Notes under the pieces: model-generated | Database searches by the model: none | Told to the model about the DNA's origin: nothing | What the model saw: the letters and a program-made list of their open reading frames with translations, nothing else | Source: Pseudomonas sp. KU43P | GTDB lineage: Bacteria > Pseudomonadota > Gammaproteobacteria > Pseudomonadales > Pseudomonadaceae | Assembly (NCBI RefSeq): GCF_033095865.1 | Contig: NZ_AP019365.1 | Location: forward strand, 4,127,501-4,191,500 | Direction of reading: 5' to 3' | DNA: 64,000 bases | Translations under genes and position numbers: made by a program | Shown here: piece by piece, positions 19,724 to 30,192 of the stretch | Numbering within the stretch: the first letter of the stretch is position 1 | Layout of the letters: each line of letters opens with the position of its first letter

Positions 19724-21055
19724 TTGGACTGGCACACCCTGCTCACCCGTGAACGCTTGGGCAAAGCCCTGTACAGCGCCGATGAACTGGGGCGCAGCCC
19801 CTTCCACAAGGACCATGATCGGATCATCTTCTCAGGCGCGTTTCGCCGCCTGGGGCGCAAGACCCAGGTCCACCCCGTAACCAGCAACGACCATATCCAT
19901 ACTCGCCTGACCCACTCGCTGGAAGTCAGTTGCGTAGGGCGCTCGCTGGGCATGCGCGTGGGTGAAACGCTACGTGAAAGCCTGCCTGACTGGTGCGCGC
20001 CCAGCGACCTGGGCATGATCGTGCAGTCCGCGTGCCTGGCCCACGATATCGGCAACCCACCATTCGGTCACTCCGGTGAAGACGCCATCCGCCACTGGTT
20101 CCAGCAGGCCGCGGGGCGAGGCTGGCTGGACGACATGAGTGATGACGAGCGCGGTGACTTCCTCAATTTCGAAGGCAATGCCCAAGGCTTTCGCGTACTG
20201 ACCCAGCTTGAGTACCACCAGTTCGATGGCGGCACCCGGCTGACCTACGCCACCCTCGGCACCTACCTGAAATACCCCTGGACAGCACGGCACGCCGATG
20301 CCTTGGGCTACAAGAAACACAAATTCGGTTGCTACCAGAGCGAGTTGCCACTGCTGGAACAGATTGCCCGCAAGCTGGGCCTGCCACTTCTGCAGGAGCA
20401 GCGTTGGGCGCGCCACCCGCTGGTGTACCTGATGGAGGCCGCTGACGACATCTGCTATGCCCTGATCGACCTGGAAGACGGCCTGGAGATGGAGCTGCTG
20501 CACTACGCCGAAGTCGAGGCGCTGCTGCTGGACCTGGTGGGTGACGACCTCCCTGAAACCTATCGCCAGCTCGGCCCGGCGGACTCTAGGCGGCGCAAGC
20601 TGGCGATTCTGCGCGGCAAGGCCATCGAGCACCTGACCAACGCCGCCGCCCACGCCTTCGTCGAGCAGCAGCAAGCGCTGCTGGCCGGGCACTTGAGCGG
20701 CGACTTGGTCGAGCACATGCATGGCCCCGCCAAGCGGTGCGTACTGCAGGCCAAGGACATGGCGCGCAACAAGATCTTCCAGGACAAACGCAAGACGCTG
20801 CACGAGATCGGTGCCTACACCACCCTGGAAATCCTCCTCAACACCTTCTGCGCCGCTGCCCTCGAACAGCACGGAGGCCGCACGCCTTCGTTCAAGAGCC
20901 GTCGCGTACTTGACCTGCTCGGTAACAGTGCGCCCAATCCACACGACTCGCTGTACAAGTCTTTCTTGCGCATGATCGATTTCATCGCCGGCATGACCGA
21001 CAGCTATGCCAGCGAAATGGCTCGGGAGATGACCGGCCGATCCAGCCCTACCTGA
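19724..21055 (+). CDS. dgt: dGTPase-like HD-domain deoxynucleotide triphosphohydrolase
   Basis: A 443-residue HD-superfamily enzyme that removes triphosphate from dGTP or related dNTPs. Metal-binding residues are seen in the motifs THSLEVS and [18 protein letters not shown] (residues 60-125). C-terminal [11 protein letters not shown] and the adjacent region are typical of the dgt type used in dNTP pool control. The start is TTG at 19724: AGGAG lies eight bases upstream and no ATG in this frame sits close to the conserved N-terminus. A terminator follows. Confidence 0.93.
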   Translation: MDWHTLLTRERLGKALYSADELGRSPFHKDHDRIIFSGAFRRLGRKTQVHPVTSNDHIHTRLTHSLEVSCVGRSLGMRVGETLRESLPDWCAPSDLGMIVQSACLAHDIGNPPFGHSGEDAIRHWFQQAAGRGWLDDMSDDERGDFLNFEGNAQGFRVLTQLEYHQFDGGTRLTYATLGTYLKYPWTARHADALGYKKHKFGCYQSELPLLEQIARKLGLPLLQEQRWARHPLVYLMEAADDICYALIDLEDGLEMELLHYAEVEALLLDLVGDDLPETYRQLGPADSRRRKLAILRGKAIEHLTNAAAHAFVEQQQALLAGHLSGDLVEHMHGPAKRCVLQAKDMARNKIFQDKRKTLHEIGAYTTLEILLNTFCAAALEQHGGRTPSFKSRRVLDLLGNSAPNPHDSLYKSFLRMIDFIAGMTDSYASEMAREMTGRSSPT

Positions 21056-21065
21056 ATGCGAGTGT

Positions 21066-21101
21066 TGCCGCTGGGCCGATCTGGCCAGCGGCATCATTTT
21101 T
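21066..21101 (+). terminator. Rho-independent terminator after dgt
   Basis: TGCCGCTGG/CCAGCGGCA (9 bp) with a loop of about ten bases and a tail TCATTTTT, 10 bases after the stop codon. Confidence 0.88.
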
Positions 21102-21337
21102 GTAGGCCCATTCCTACAATTTGCGTTTATTCATTAAACACACCAGGAAAAGTACAAACAATGAACGCCTGAAATGGCCTTTATCAAGAATTAATTTTTT
21201 ACACTTCGTGGCGTTAGTTGCCTTATGTTGTAGGCAATTTCCCATAAAGCATCATTCCCTCCTCCACGCGCCCCAGACGACTTTCAACTGGGTTAAGGTG
21301 CGCCCTGCCTTCGTCATCAGTCGCAGGGAAGTTGAAC

Positions 21338-21958
21338 ATGTACTCCGTATTCATAGTCGATGATCACCCGGTCATTCGCCTGGCTGTCCGTATGTTGCTC
21401 GAGAACCAGAACTACAAGATCGTTGGCGAATCGGACAATGGCGTCGATGCCATGCAGATGATTCGCGAAACCCTTCCGGACCTGGTAATTCTCGACATCA
21501 GCATTCCCCGGCTGGACGGTCTGGAGGTGTTGTCACGCTTCCAGGCCATGGCCTTACCGTCCAAGGTGCTCATCCTCACGGCGCAATCACCGGCACTGTT
21601 CGCCTTGCGCTGCATGCATTCGGGTGCTGCCGGATATGTGTGCAAGCAGGAAGACCTGAGCGAGTTGCTCAGTGCGATAAAGGCCGTACTTGCTGGTTAC
21701 AACTATTTCCCCAGCCAGGCAGTTAGCAACGGCCACGAAACAGCGGAGGCCGACCTCAGGCTGTTCCGCCACGTCAATGATCGCGAGCTGATGGTGCTGC
21801 AACTTTTTGCCCAGGGAAGAAGCAACAAGGAAATCGCCTCCGGCATGTTCTTGAGCAACAAGACCGTCAGCACCTACAAGAAACGCCTGATGCAGAAACT
21901 CCAGGTCGAGACCTTGGTCGATCTCATTGAAATGGCCAAGCGCAACGCACTGGTCTGA
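21338..21958 (+). CDS. LuxR/NarL-type response regulator (BvgA/EvgA-like)
   Basis: A 206-residue regulator. The receiver domain (1-120) has the acidic pair DD at 8-9, the phospho-accepting Asp53 in VILDISIP and Lys at KQEDLSEL near the end. A LuxR-type helix-turn-helix follows (ELMVLQLFAQGRSNKEIA... MFLSNKTVSTYKKRLMQKL). Only eight bases separate it from the hybrid kinase gene, so they form one phosphorelay. The ATG at 21338 follows AGGGA; a TTG two codons earlier is a less likely start. The 280-base upstream region is AT-rich compared with its surroundings and should hold the promoter. Confidence 0.93.
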   Translation: MYSVFIVDDHPVIRLAVRMLLENQNYKIVGESDNGVDAMQMIRETLPDLVILDISIPRLDGLEVLSRFQAMALPSKVLILTAQSPALFALRCMHSGAAGYVCKQEDLSELLSAIKAVLAGYNYFPSQAVSNGHETAEADLRLFRHVNDRELMVLQLFAQGRSNKEIASGMFLSNKTVSTYKKRLMQKLQVETLVDLIEMAKRNALV

Positions 21959-21966
21959 GGTAGTAG

Positions 21967-24900
21967 ATGCTGCGACTCATTGGCCTGCTGCTCGTTTGCC
22001 TGGCATCGGCCACCGGCTGGGCCCAAGCCTCGGAACAAGAGGTCAGGCCCTACTCATTGCTGGCCCGCTCACCGGCTGCAGCGGTACGGCTGCAGCTCAC
22101 CCCGCCACAGCAGCAATGGCTGCAGGGCCGCCTGCAACTCACGCTGGGTACCTCGGCGCCTGATTACCCACCGTTCGACATCACCAGTGGCGGGCGCGAC
22201 TACCAGGGCCTGACGGCCGAATACGCGAGCCTGATCGGCAAGGCCTTGCAACTGCCAATACAGGTAAAGCGCTACCCCAGCCGCCAGGCGGCAGTGGCTG
22301 CGCTGAAACGCGGTGAAATCGATCTGCTTGGCAGCGCCAATGGCTATGAAGCTTCGACCGACGGCCTGGCCCTTTCGCACCCCTATGCGATCGACCAACC
22401 CGTCCTCGTCACCCGGGAGGATGAGCAGCGCACGGTCGCCCCCGGCATGGACGGCATGCGCCTGGGCATGCTGTACCATTACCTGCCCACCCAGGAGGTC
22501 ATCGCGGCCTATCCGAAGGCCGAGCTGCTGGCTTTTGGCTCTTCGTCCCAGGCCTTGAATGCTGTGGCCTTCGGGCAAGCCGACGTGTTCATCGGCGACA
22601 CCCTCTCGACCCACTACCAGCTCAACCGCGGCCACCTGCCGCGCTTGCGCATGGCCAGTTTCGGCGCCCACGAGAATGTCGGTTTCGGCTTTGCCATGCG
22701 CGCCCAGGACACCTTGCTGATCGAACTGGTGAATGCCGCCCTCGATCACCAGCCCAGCGCCGTGCGCGCCAGCTTGTTCAAGCGTTGGGTGGCTGGCGGC
22801 GAGCAGCTCTTGAACAGTCGCAAATTGCAACTCACGGAGGCCGAAGCGCAATGGCTGCAAGAGCACCCGATCGTGCAGGTGGCCATCGATGAGACCGCCG
22901 CACCGCTGTCCTATTTCGACGCCACGGGCCATTTCCGCGGCATAACCGCCGATGTGCTGGAGCTGATTCGTCTGCGCACAGGCCTGCGATTCGAAGTGCA
23001 GCGAGCCAACGGCATAGCCGATATGGTCGCCCGGCTTGAGGACGGGCGCGTGAACATGATTGCCGCGCTGGCAGTCGATGGCCTGCGCAATCAGCGCCTG
23101 TACATGAGCCGCCCGTACCTCGAAAGCCCCTACGTACTGGTGACCCGCGCCGAGAACAGCGAGTACGCATCGCTTGAGCAGTTGCACGGGCGCCGCATCG
23201 CGATTACCCGCTACAGCGCCATGGCGCAATTGCTGGCAAGCCACTACCCGCAAACCGGTTGGATAGAGACTGAAAGCCCCTTCTATTCCATGGCGTTGTT
23301 GAGCAGTGGCGCCGTGGATGCCGTCATCACCACCCTGATCGATGCCAACCACGCCTTGGCAGGCAAGGCCGACCTGGTCATTCGCCGCACGGTTGGCAGT
23401 GAGCCGGCGAATTTCGCCATGGCCACGGCCGCCCAGGCCACGGCCCTCGCCTCGATTCTGGACAAGGCCCTGCTGAGCATCTCGCCGGAAGAACTGGGGG
23501 GTATCAACAACCGCTGGCGTGATTTCAGCCTGCATGACGACAGCAGTTGGGAAGCGTTTCGACGCCTGGCATTGCAGGTACTGCTAGGCACGGGCCTGCT
23601 GCTGCTGCTGGCATTGATCTGGAACGCTCGCTTGCGACGCCAGATCAAGCAACGCCAGCACGCAGAACGTGCGCTCGGCGATCAGCTTGAATTCATGGGC
23701 GCACTGCTCAACGGCACGCCCCATCCCATGTACGTACGCGACCGTGACGGTTGTTTGCAAAGCTGCAATGCCAGCTACCTGGAAGCGGTTGAGGCAAGCC
23801 TTGACCAAGTCCTTGGCAAGCGCCTGGAAGACAGCCTGTTCGCTGCCACGGAACACACCCGGCAGATCCACGCCGACTACCTGCAGGTCATGGCTGCCGG
23901 TGTACCGCTGGTGGTCGACCGCCCGTTGCGGCTCAAGGAACAGGAGATCACCATCTACCACTGGATCTTGCCCTACCGCGACTCGCTGGGTGAAGTGCAG
24001 GGCATCATCGGCGGCTGGATCGATATCAGCGAGCGCCGCCAGCTGGTGCAGGAGCTGCGTGAGGCCAAGCAGCAGGCCGAAGATGCCAACCGGGCCAAGA
24101 GCACCTTCCTGGCCACCATCAGCCATGAGATCCGTACACCGATGAATGCCGTGATCGGCATGCTCGAATTGGCCGTCAAACGTGCCAACCAGGGCCAGGT
24201 CGACCTTACTTCGCTGGAGGTCGCCCATCATTCGGCGCAGGACCTGCTTGGGCTGATCGGCGACATCCTGGATATCGTGCGCATCGAATCCGGCCACTTG
24301 AGCCTGGCCCCCGAACCGGTCGAGGTAGCGGCCCTGGTCGAATCGGTAGGCCGCATCTTCGAGGGCCAGGCGCGGCTCAAGGGGCTGGCCCTGGAGGTCA
24401 TCATCAGCCCTGGCGCTCGCTGCCACGCCTTGCTCGACCCACTGCGTTTCAAGCAGATCCTCTCCAATCTGGTGAGTAATGCCATCAAGTTCACCGAACA
24501 TGGCCATATCCGCATCTGCCTGAGCCTGAACGATGCAGGCACGATGGCCGCCTCGAGCCTGGCCCTTGAAGTACGCGACAGCGGCATCGGCATTCATGAC
24601 GATGACTTGCAGCGCCTGTTCAACCCCTTCGTGCAGGCCAACCCGCACAGCCAGGGTGCCCGCGCAGGTACGGGATTGGGCTTGGCCATTTGCCGCAGCC
24701 TGTGCGAAATGATGGGCGGACGGCTGAGCATCAAGAGCCTGCCGGATTTTGGTACCCAGGTGCGCCTTACCCTGCCGATCCAGAGAATCGGTCCGCCGCC
24801 ACAGGCCGGGCCAGTGGACGAGGATGTCGAAGCACCTGACCCGCAGTTGAACGTGCTGGTGATCGATGACCATCCCGCAAACCGGCTGCTGATGGCACAA

Positions 24901-25557
24901 CAATTGGGCTATCTGGGCCTGAGCCAGACCAGCGCGGGTGGCGGACGAGAAGGCCTTCAGACATGGCGTGAAGGGCAGTTCGACGTGCTGGTCCTCGATT
25001 GCAACATGCCGCACATGAACGGCTATCAGCTTGCCGCCGCCGTGCGCGCCGAAGAGCGCCGGAGCAAACGCCCACCCTGTGTCATTCTCGGCTACACCGC
25101 CAATGCCCAGCCAGAAGTCAGGCAGAAATGCCTGAGCGTCGGCATGGACGACTGCCTGCTCAAACCGATCAGCCTGCGCACCCTCAGCCAGCGCCTGGCC
25201 GCCATACCGCGGCGCAAGCAACAGGCGCCATTCGGCCTGCAAGGTCTGCGCAGCATCGTAGGGGACAATCGTGGCGAGCGTGATCGACTGCTCAGCGCCC
25301 TGCACCAGAGCCTGCAACAGGATCTCGCCGAACTGATGGGCCTGAACCCCGAAAACCAGGCCAATGCACTGCGCGAGCAGGCACACAAGATCCTCAGCGC
25401 GGCGCGGATGCTGGAAGCACGGGAAATGATGATGGCCTGTGAGGCCTTGAACGAGGACGCCTTGCCAGTGGATCAGCTCAAGCTGCGTCGGCAAGCGTTG
25501 GCGCGGCACATGCGCCGCGTGGAGAAAGCCCTGGCCAGGGAGCTGGCCAGGGCTTGA
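21967..25557 (+). CDS. BvgS/EvgS-like hybrid sensor histidine kinase
   Basis: A 1196-residue inner-membrane phosphorelay kinase. Order: signal peptide (about 1-22, ending ASA-type), two tandem periplasmic SBP_bac_3 (Venus flytrap) domains (about 45-270 and 285-505), one membrane segment near 538-558, a PAS domain (about 570-690), HisKA with phospho-His720 in SHEIRTPMNAV, HATPase with NLVSNAIKFTE near 833, receiver with Asp1011 in VLDCNMPHMNG, and an HPt domain with His1140 in AHKILSAARML. This is the BvgS/EvgS layout. The ligand and the target genes are unknown. The short spacing to the regulator gene shows they work together. Confidence 0.95.
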   Translation: MLRLIGLLLVCLASATGWAQASEQEVRPYSLLARSPAAAVRLQLTPPQQQWLQGRLQLTLGTSAPDYPPFDITSGGRDYQGLTAEYASLIGKALQLPIQVKRYPSRQAAVAALKRGEIDLLGSANGYEASTDGLALSHPYAIDQPVLVTREDEQRTVAPGMDGMRLGMLYHYLPTQEVIAAYPKAELLAFGSSSQALNAVAFGQADVFIGDTLSTHYQLNRGHLPRLRMASFGAHENVGFGFAMRAQDTLLIELVNAALDHQPSAVRASLFKRWVAGGEQLLNSRKLQLTEAEAQWLQEHPIVQVAIDETAAPLSYFDATGHFRGITADVLELIRLRTGLRFEVQRANGIADMVARLEDGRVNMIAALAVDGLRNQRLYMSRPYLESPYVLVTRAENSEYASLEQLHGRRIAITRYSAMAQLLASHYPQTGWIETESPFYSMALLSSGAVDAVITTLIDANHALAGKADLVIRRTVGSEPANFAMATAAQATALASILDKALLSISPEELGGINNRWRDFSLHDDSSWEAFRRLALQVLLGTGLLLLLALIWNARLRRQIKQRQHAERALGDQLEFMGALLNGTPHPMYVRDRDGCLQSCNASYLEAVEASLDQVLGKRLEDSLFAATEHTRQIHADYLQVMAAGVPLVVDRPLRLKEQEITIYHWILPYRDSLGEVQGIIGGWIDISERRQLVQELREAKQQAEDANRAKSTFLATISHEIRTPMNAVIGMLELAVKRANQGQVDLTSLEVAHHSAQDLLGLIGDILDIVRIESGHLSLAPEPVEVAALVESVGRIFEGQARLKGLALEVIISPGARCHALLDPLRFKQILSNLVSNAIKFTEHGHIRICLSLNDAGTMAASSLALEVRDSGIGIHDDDLQRLFNPFVQANPHSQGARAGTGLGLAICRSLCEMMGGRLSIKSLPDFGTQVRLTLPIQRIGPPPQAGPVDEDVEAPDPQLNVLVIDDHPANRLLMAQQLGYLGLSQTSAGGGREGLQTWREGQFDVLVLDCNMPHMNGYQLAAAVRAEERRSKRPPCVILGYTANAQPEVRQKCLSVGMDDCLLKPISLRTLSQRLAAIPRRKQQAPFGLQGLRSIVGDNRGERDRLLSALHQSLQQDLAELMGLNPENQANALREQAHKILSAARMLEAREMMMACEALNEDALPVDQLKLRRQALARHMRRVEKALARELARA

Positions 25558-25595
25558 CCGAGCGCCGCCCAAGCGGGCAGGCGCTCAAGCGTGCA

Positions 25596-25940
25596 TCAGG
25601 AAGCCGAGTTGATCGGCTTTTCCGGATACCAGGCATCCAGCAGCGGGCTGACTTCGATAGTGGTCAGTTCGCTACGGTCCTTCAGCCAGGCTTCGACGGC
25701 AGCGCGTTGCTCTTCGCTGACCGAACCACGCTTGGCCGAGCACACCAGGCCGAAATCGTCGCCGCCGACGTAATCCAGGCCATTGGCATCCATGGCTTCT
25801 GCGAGGAAGGCGTCGAGGAAGGCGTCGATGGCTTCGTCAGACAGGTCTTCCTTGAAACCCAGGTTCAGTTCGAAACCCAGCTCCTGGAATTCATCCACGC
25901 ACAGCTTCTTGCGCAGACGACGGGAACGGTTGGTAGCCAT
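25596..25940 (-). CDS. YggL-family protein (DUF469), 50S-associated
   Basis: A 114-residue acidic protein with an Arg/Lys-rich start (MATNRSRRLRKKLC) and the conserved DEFQELGFELNLGF and DYVGGDDFGLVCS motifs of YggL. YggL homologues bind the large ribosomal subunit; the exact role is not settled. The ATG at 25940 matches the family N-terminus, and longer in-frame starts are rejected. It is convergent with the kinase gene. Confidence 0.9.
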   Translation of the reverse strand: MATNRSRRLRKKLCVDEFQELGFELNLGFKEDLSDEAIDAFLDAFLAEAMDANGLDYVGGDDFGLVCSAKRGSVSEEQRAAVEAWLKDRSELTTIEVSPLLDAWYPEKPINSAS

Positions 25941-26127
25941 GAAACAATCCTCTTGAGTAATTACGCGCGGCACTTTAACAGTTTCCACAGTGCAACGGCG
26001 CTTTTCCGTCGAACGTGGCACATCAACGCTGCGCTTGGGGCATAATGCGCACTATATTTCGTCCTGGGGTTACCACTTCTTACAGCCCCAATGTCATTTT
26101 CCCTCGTCCGCAGGGTATTAATTTCAT

Positions 26128-27591
26128 ATGATCAAAACGCTTCGTCCCCTCGTACTCGCCGGCCTGCTGTTGCCGTTCGCATTGACCAGCCAGGCGGCAG
26201 CCGTGAATACCACCCTGCCACCTAAAGTGCAGCAGGCGCTCAAGGCCAATAAACTGCAGGACACCGCACTGTCCCTGGTGATGCTACCGCTCAATGGCCC
26301 GGGCACCGCTACCGTGTTCAACGCCGATGTGTCGGTCAACCCGGCTTCGACCATGAAACTGGTCACCACCTACGCCGCCCTCGAACTGCTCGGCCCGACT
26401 TTCCAGTGGAAGACCGAATTCTATACTGACGGTACCCTGAGCAACGGTGTGCTCAACGGCAACCTGTACCTCAAAGGTGGCGGCGACCCGAAGCTGAACA
26501 TGGAAAAGCTGTGGCTGCTGATGCGGGATCTGCGCGCCAATGGCGTGCGCACCGTCACCGGCGACCTGGTGCTCGACCGCAGCCACTTCGTGCAGCCCAA
26601 CCTGCCGCAGTTCAACGACGATGGCGGCGACGTGAATAAGCCGTTCCTGGTCAAGCCCGATTCCTTGCTGGTCAACCTCAAGGCCCTGCGCTTCGTCGCC
26701 CGCAACGACGGTGGCAAGGTGACGGTCGCGGTCGAGCCGCCGATCGCCAGCATCCGCATCGACAATCAGGTCAAGGCCGTGGCGTCCAAGCAATGTACCG
26801 GCGACGTGCGCTACAACCCGGTGCCCCAGCCCGACGGTATCAGTGTGGTGGTCAGCGGCCAGCTAGGTGACGGCTGCAATTCGCAGACCTACCTGTCGCT
26901 GCTCGATCACCCGACCTACGCCGCCGGTGCCGTGCGGGCGATCTGGAACGAGCTCGGTGGCAGCATCCAGGGCCGCGACCGCATCGAGAACGTGCCCAAG
27001 AGCGCCCGCCTGCTGGCCCGCGCCTTCTCGCCAGACCTGGTGGAAGTCATCCGCGACATCAACAAGTACAGCAACAACACCATGGCGCAGCAGCTGTTCC
27101 TGAGCCTTGGCGCGCAGTTCCGTACCGATGCCGACGGCGACGATGCCCGCGCCGCGCAACGGGTGGTGCGCCAGTGGCTGGCGAAGAAGGGCATTACTGC
27201 GCCGCACCTGGTGATGGAAAACGGCTCGGGCCTGTCACGTGCCGAACGGGTCAGCACCCGTGAGATGGCGGCATTGCTTCAGGCCGCGTGGAAGAGCCCG
27301 TATTCGGCCGAGTTCATCAGCTCGATGCCGCTGGTAGGCATGGACGGCACCATGCGCAAGCGCCTCAAGCGTACCGCCATGACCGGCGAAGGCCACATCA
27401 AGACCGGCACCCTGAACACCGTGCGCGCCATTGCCGGCTTCAGCCGCGACAGCAACGGCAACACCTGGGCCGTAGCGGCGATCCTCAACGATCCTAAGCC
27501 GTGGGGTGCCTCGCAGGTGCTGGACCAGGTGCTGCTTGACCTTTATCGCCAGCCGAAGGCGGGCGACAGTACGGCGGCTACTGCGCCCTGA
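26128..27591 (+). CDS. dacB: D-alanyl-D-alanine carboxypeptidase/endopeptidase PBP4
   Basis: A 487-residue periplasmic class C low-molecular-weight penicillin-binding protein. Signal peptide about residues 1-24 (ends SQAAA). Active-site motifs: Ser74-x-x-Lys77 (STMK), Ser315-Asn-Asn (YSNN) and Lys425-Thr-Gly (IKTGTL). The insert between STMK and SNN is of the size found in PBP4, with GNLYLKGGGDPKL at about residue 111. It trims or cleaves peptidoglycan cross-links, and in Pseudomonas PBP4 loss can trigger AmpC induction. No operon partner is seen. Confidence 0.96.
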   Translation: MIKTLRPLVLAGLLLPFALTSQAAAVNTTLPPKVQQALKANKLQDTALSLVMLPLNGPGTATVFNADVSVNPASTMKLVTTYAALELLGPTFQWKTEFYTDGTLSNGVLNGNLYLKGGGDPKLNMEKLWLLMRDLRANGVRTVTGDLVLDRSHFVQPNLPQFNDDGGDVNKPFLVKPDSLLVNLKALRFVARNDGGKVTVAVEPPIASIRIDNQVKAVASKQCTGDVRYNPVPQPDGISVVVSGQLGDGCNSQTYLSLLDHPTYAAGAVRAIWNELGGSIQGRDRIENVPKSARLLARAFSPDLVEVIRDINKYSNNTMAQQLFLSLGAQFRTDADGDDARAAQRVVRQWLAKKGITAPHLVMENGSGLSRAERVSTREMAALLQAAWKSPYSAEFISSMPLVGMDGTMRKRLKRTAMTGEGHIKTGTLNTVRAIAGFSRDSNGNTWAVAAILNDPKPWGASQVLDQVLLDLYRQPKAGDSTAATAP

Positions 27592-27607
27592 GTTTCGGGT
27601 AACACCA

Positions 27608-27692
27608 TTGCCGGCAAGCCAGCGCCCACAGGTACCCCGCTGAATTCAACAACAGCGGCGCACCTGTGCGAGCCGGCTTGCTGGCGATGATG
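27608..27692. repeat. REP-type inverted pair
   Basis: ATTGCCGGCAAGCCAGCGCCCACAGGT and, inverted, ACCTGTGCGAGCCGGCTTGCTGGCGATGAT flank a short spacer containing CCGCTG/CAGCGG. It lies between convergent genes. Confidence 0.85.
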
Positions 27693-27705
27693 CCACGACC
27701 GACAC

Positions 27706-30099
27706 TCAACTCAACTCACCTTCAACCCGATCCCTACCCGCCTGCTTCGCCGCGTACACCCCCGCATCCGCCCGCAGCAGCAAGGCATCGGCGCCCTCCC
27801 CTGGCCGCCACCCCGCCACACCAAAACTCGCCGTCACCTTGCCCACGCCTTCGACCGGTACACTGCGCACCCCCTGCCACAACTCCATGGCCAACATCCG
27901 CGCCTGTTCGGCGTTGCTGCCCGGGCACAGCACCATGAACTCTTCGCCTCCTAGCCGACAGAACACATCGGAGCGCCGCAAACGCTGGCCAATACGCTGG
28001 CACAGGCTGCGCAGCACATGGTCGCCCACTGCATGGCCGTATTGGTCGTTGATGCGTTTGAAGTGGTCGATGTCGAGCATGATCACCGCCAGGTTCTGAT
28101 CATCGCGCTGGGCACGCTCCAGTTCAGCCTTCAGCCGCTCCTGAAAGTAGCGACGGTTGTGAATGCCGGTGAGTGCATCGGTCACCGACAGCGTACGCAG
28201 GTCTTCCTCCACCCCCTTAAGGTCGGAAATATCGGTGAGGTACCCATGCCAGAGGGTGCAGCCTTCTTCCCCCACTTCAGGCGTCGCCTCGCCGCGTACC
28301 CAGCGCAACCCCGCGCGCGGCAAGCACACGCGGTACTCTTCGCGCCAGGGCGTCAGGTGCTCGGCGGAGTAGCGGACCGAGCGACGCACGCGCTCGAGGT
28401 CGTCGGGATGGATCCGCTCAAATACCCCCGTGGCATCTTCGCGCAGCAGCTGAAGGTCGACTTCGTAGATGTCGAACAAGCCCTGGCTGGCATAGGGGAA
28501 AGAGGAATGACCATCGCTATCCAACCGATATTGATAAATGCCCCCCGGCACTTCCGCGCTAAGTTTTTCCAACAACCTGTCACGCAGTGCCAGCGCCTCG
28601 TGCACCCGGCGCCGTTCGGTGACGTCGATGCAGATCGCCAGGTAGCCAACCCACAGCCCTTGTTCGTCCAGCACCGCGGTCACCAGCATGTTGGCCAGTA
28701 AATGGCTGCCGTCCTTGCGCACCAGGGTCCATTCGCTGGGCTCGGCGCCACCCTCCTGCAGGGTATCGGCGAACAAGGCCTGGCCACCGGCAATGTGCCG
28801 GCCGTAGCGCAGGCTCAGCGCATGGGCGCGCTGGTTGAGCTCTTCGGGCAGTACCAGGTATTCCAGGCGCATCTGCCCTACCGCTTCGACGGCCTGATAG
28901 CCAAGCATGCGCTCGGCCCCTGCGTTGAAGGTACTGACCACGCCCTTGAGACTGGTCGCGATGATTGCCACCTGCGTGGCGGCGTCAAGCACGCTGCGCA
29001 GTTGATTGTGGGTTTCGCGCAGTGACTGCTCGCTGATGCGCAGTTCTGCGGTGCGCTGCTCGACCAGGGTCAAGGCGCGCTGCCGCTGGCTGAACAGGTT
29101 GTAGAGCAAGGTGCTGAGCAGAAGGCTCAGCAAGCCACCGAGTGACCCCACCGCCAGTGCCGCCGAGGAGCGGTTGCCCTGCATGAATACCTGGCTGGGA
29201 CGGATATCGAGCTGGTAGTGGTGATCGGCCAGGTGCAACAACTGGCTACTGACCAGCGCCAGGGGGGCCGCTTGGCTCTGCGAGTCGAACAGCACCTCAT
29301 GGCCATCGCGCCCGCTAGGGTCGATGATGCGCACCACCAGGTTGTCCTCGCCGGTCGTGGGCAGGCCATCGCTGATCAGCTGACGCAGGTTCAGCAGGGC
29401 CATGACATAGCCGGCGGGGCCACCCTCGGGCAAGCTGTCGGAGAACACCGGCGCAACCATCAAGAGCCCGCGGCTGTAGCCTGCGGCGACATTGATCATA
29501 TCCAGCGGTTCGGACACCGCCATGCTGCCAGGTAGCACAGCACGCGCCAGGGCCTGCTCTCGTGCCGGCTGGCTGCGCAGGTCCAGCCCGTAGGGTTGCC
29601 CGTGCTGTTGGGTGGCCTGGGTGTAGAGCACCGGAAAGTAATGATCGCGAGCCGGCGCCGCATGCCAGATGCCCTGGCTATCCAGATCGCGTATTTCATA
29701 GGCCTGCCCCAGCTTGGCGCTGGCCTGGCGTTCGAAGTCGCGCCGTTGCCCATGCTCTACCCGCGGCGCCCAGGAGTAGGCCTGGGTGCGGCGCAGCAGC
29801 GGTCGAGCGAAACCGTCGAATTCGCTGGGGGTGATCTCGTTGGAGAAACTGAAGAAGCGCCGCAGGCTGTCCAGGCGCTGCTCCTGGTCGTCGAAGCGCT
29901 CGGCAATGCGGCTATAACGCTCCCTGGCCAGCAGTTCGAAGCGCTGGCGCAGCTGCTGCTTGTAGAACGCCTGCGTGGCCAGCGCCAGGCCGAGCGACAG
30001 CAAGCCGCCGGCCACCAACGCCACCAGCGCCACCGCCCAGGCAGCCATCGCATCGCTGCACAGGCCCAGCACCTTCGCACGCACGCCATACTTCGACAT
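27706..30099 (-). CDS. CHASE-PAS-PAS-GGDEF diguanylate cyclase
   Basis: A 797-residue membrane protein. TM1 is near residues 19-40, then a periplasmic CHASE domain (YSWAPRVEHGQR motif, about 75-270), TM2 near 310-335, two PAS domains (about 360-480 and 510-630), and a C-terminal GGDEF domain with GGEEF at 717-721. The inhibitory I-site RRSD lies five residues before GGEEF, so product inhibition by c-di-GMP is expected. It makes c-di-GMP in response to a periplasmic and a PAS-detected signal. No EAL domain is present. The ligand of CHASE is unknown. Confidence 0.93.
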   Translation of the reverse strand: MSKYGVRAKVLGLCSDAMAAWAVALVALVAGGLLSLGLALATQAFYKQQLRQRFELLARERYSRIAERFDDQEQRLDSLRRFFSFSNEITPSEFDGFARPLLRRTQAYSWAPRVEHGQRRDFERQASAKLGQAYEIRDLDSQGIWHAAPARDHYFPVLYTQATQQHGQPYGLDLRSQPAREQALARAVLPGSMAVSEPLDMINVAAGYSRGLLMVAPVFSDSLPEGGPAGYVMALLNLRQLISDGLPTTGEDNLVVRIIDPSGRDGHEVLFDSQSQAAPLALVSSQLLHLADHHYQLDIRPSQVFMQGNRSSAALAVGSLGGLLSLLLSTLLYNLFSQRQRALTLVEQRTAELRISEQSLRETHNQLRSVLDAATQVAIIATSLKGVVSTFNAGAERMLGYQAVEAVGQMRLEYLVLPEELNQRAHALSLRYGRHIAGGQALFADTLQEGGAEPSEWTLVRKDGSHLLANMLVTAVLDEQGLWVGYLAICIDVTERRRVHEALALRDRLLEKLSAEVPGGIYQYRLDSDGHSSFPYASQGLFDIYEVDLQLLREDATGVFERIHPDDLERVRRSVRYSAEHLTPWREEYRVCLPRAGLRWVRGEATPEVGEEGCTLWHGYLTDISDLKGVEEDLRTLSVTDALTGIHNRRYFQERLKAELERAQRDDQNLAVIMLDIDHFKRINDQYGHAVGDHVLRSLCQRIGQRLRRSDVFCRLGGEEFMVLCPGSNAEQARMLAMELWQGVRSVPVEGVGKVTASFGVAGWRPGEGADALLLRADAGVYAAKQAGRDRVEGELS

Positions 30100-30192
30100 A
30101 GATCGATCTCGTCACGTCAGCGTCCTGCGATTGTCTGGCCCTGTGCTAGGTTATAGCTATTGGCCATCAGCTATGCAATATCGCTGGTCGCC

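Noticed and set aside
22069..23535. Minus-strand frame of 488 residues opposite the hybrid kinase
   Set aside because: Shadow frame; the plus-strand kinase domains are unambiguous.
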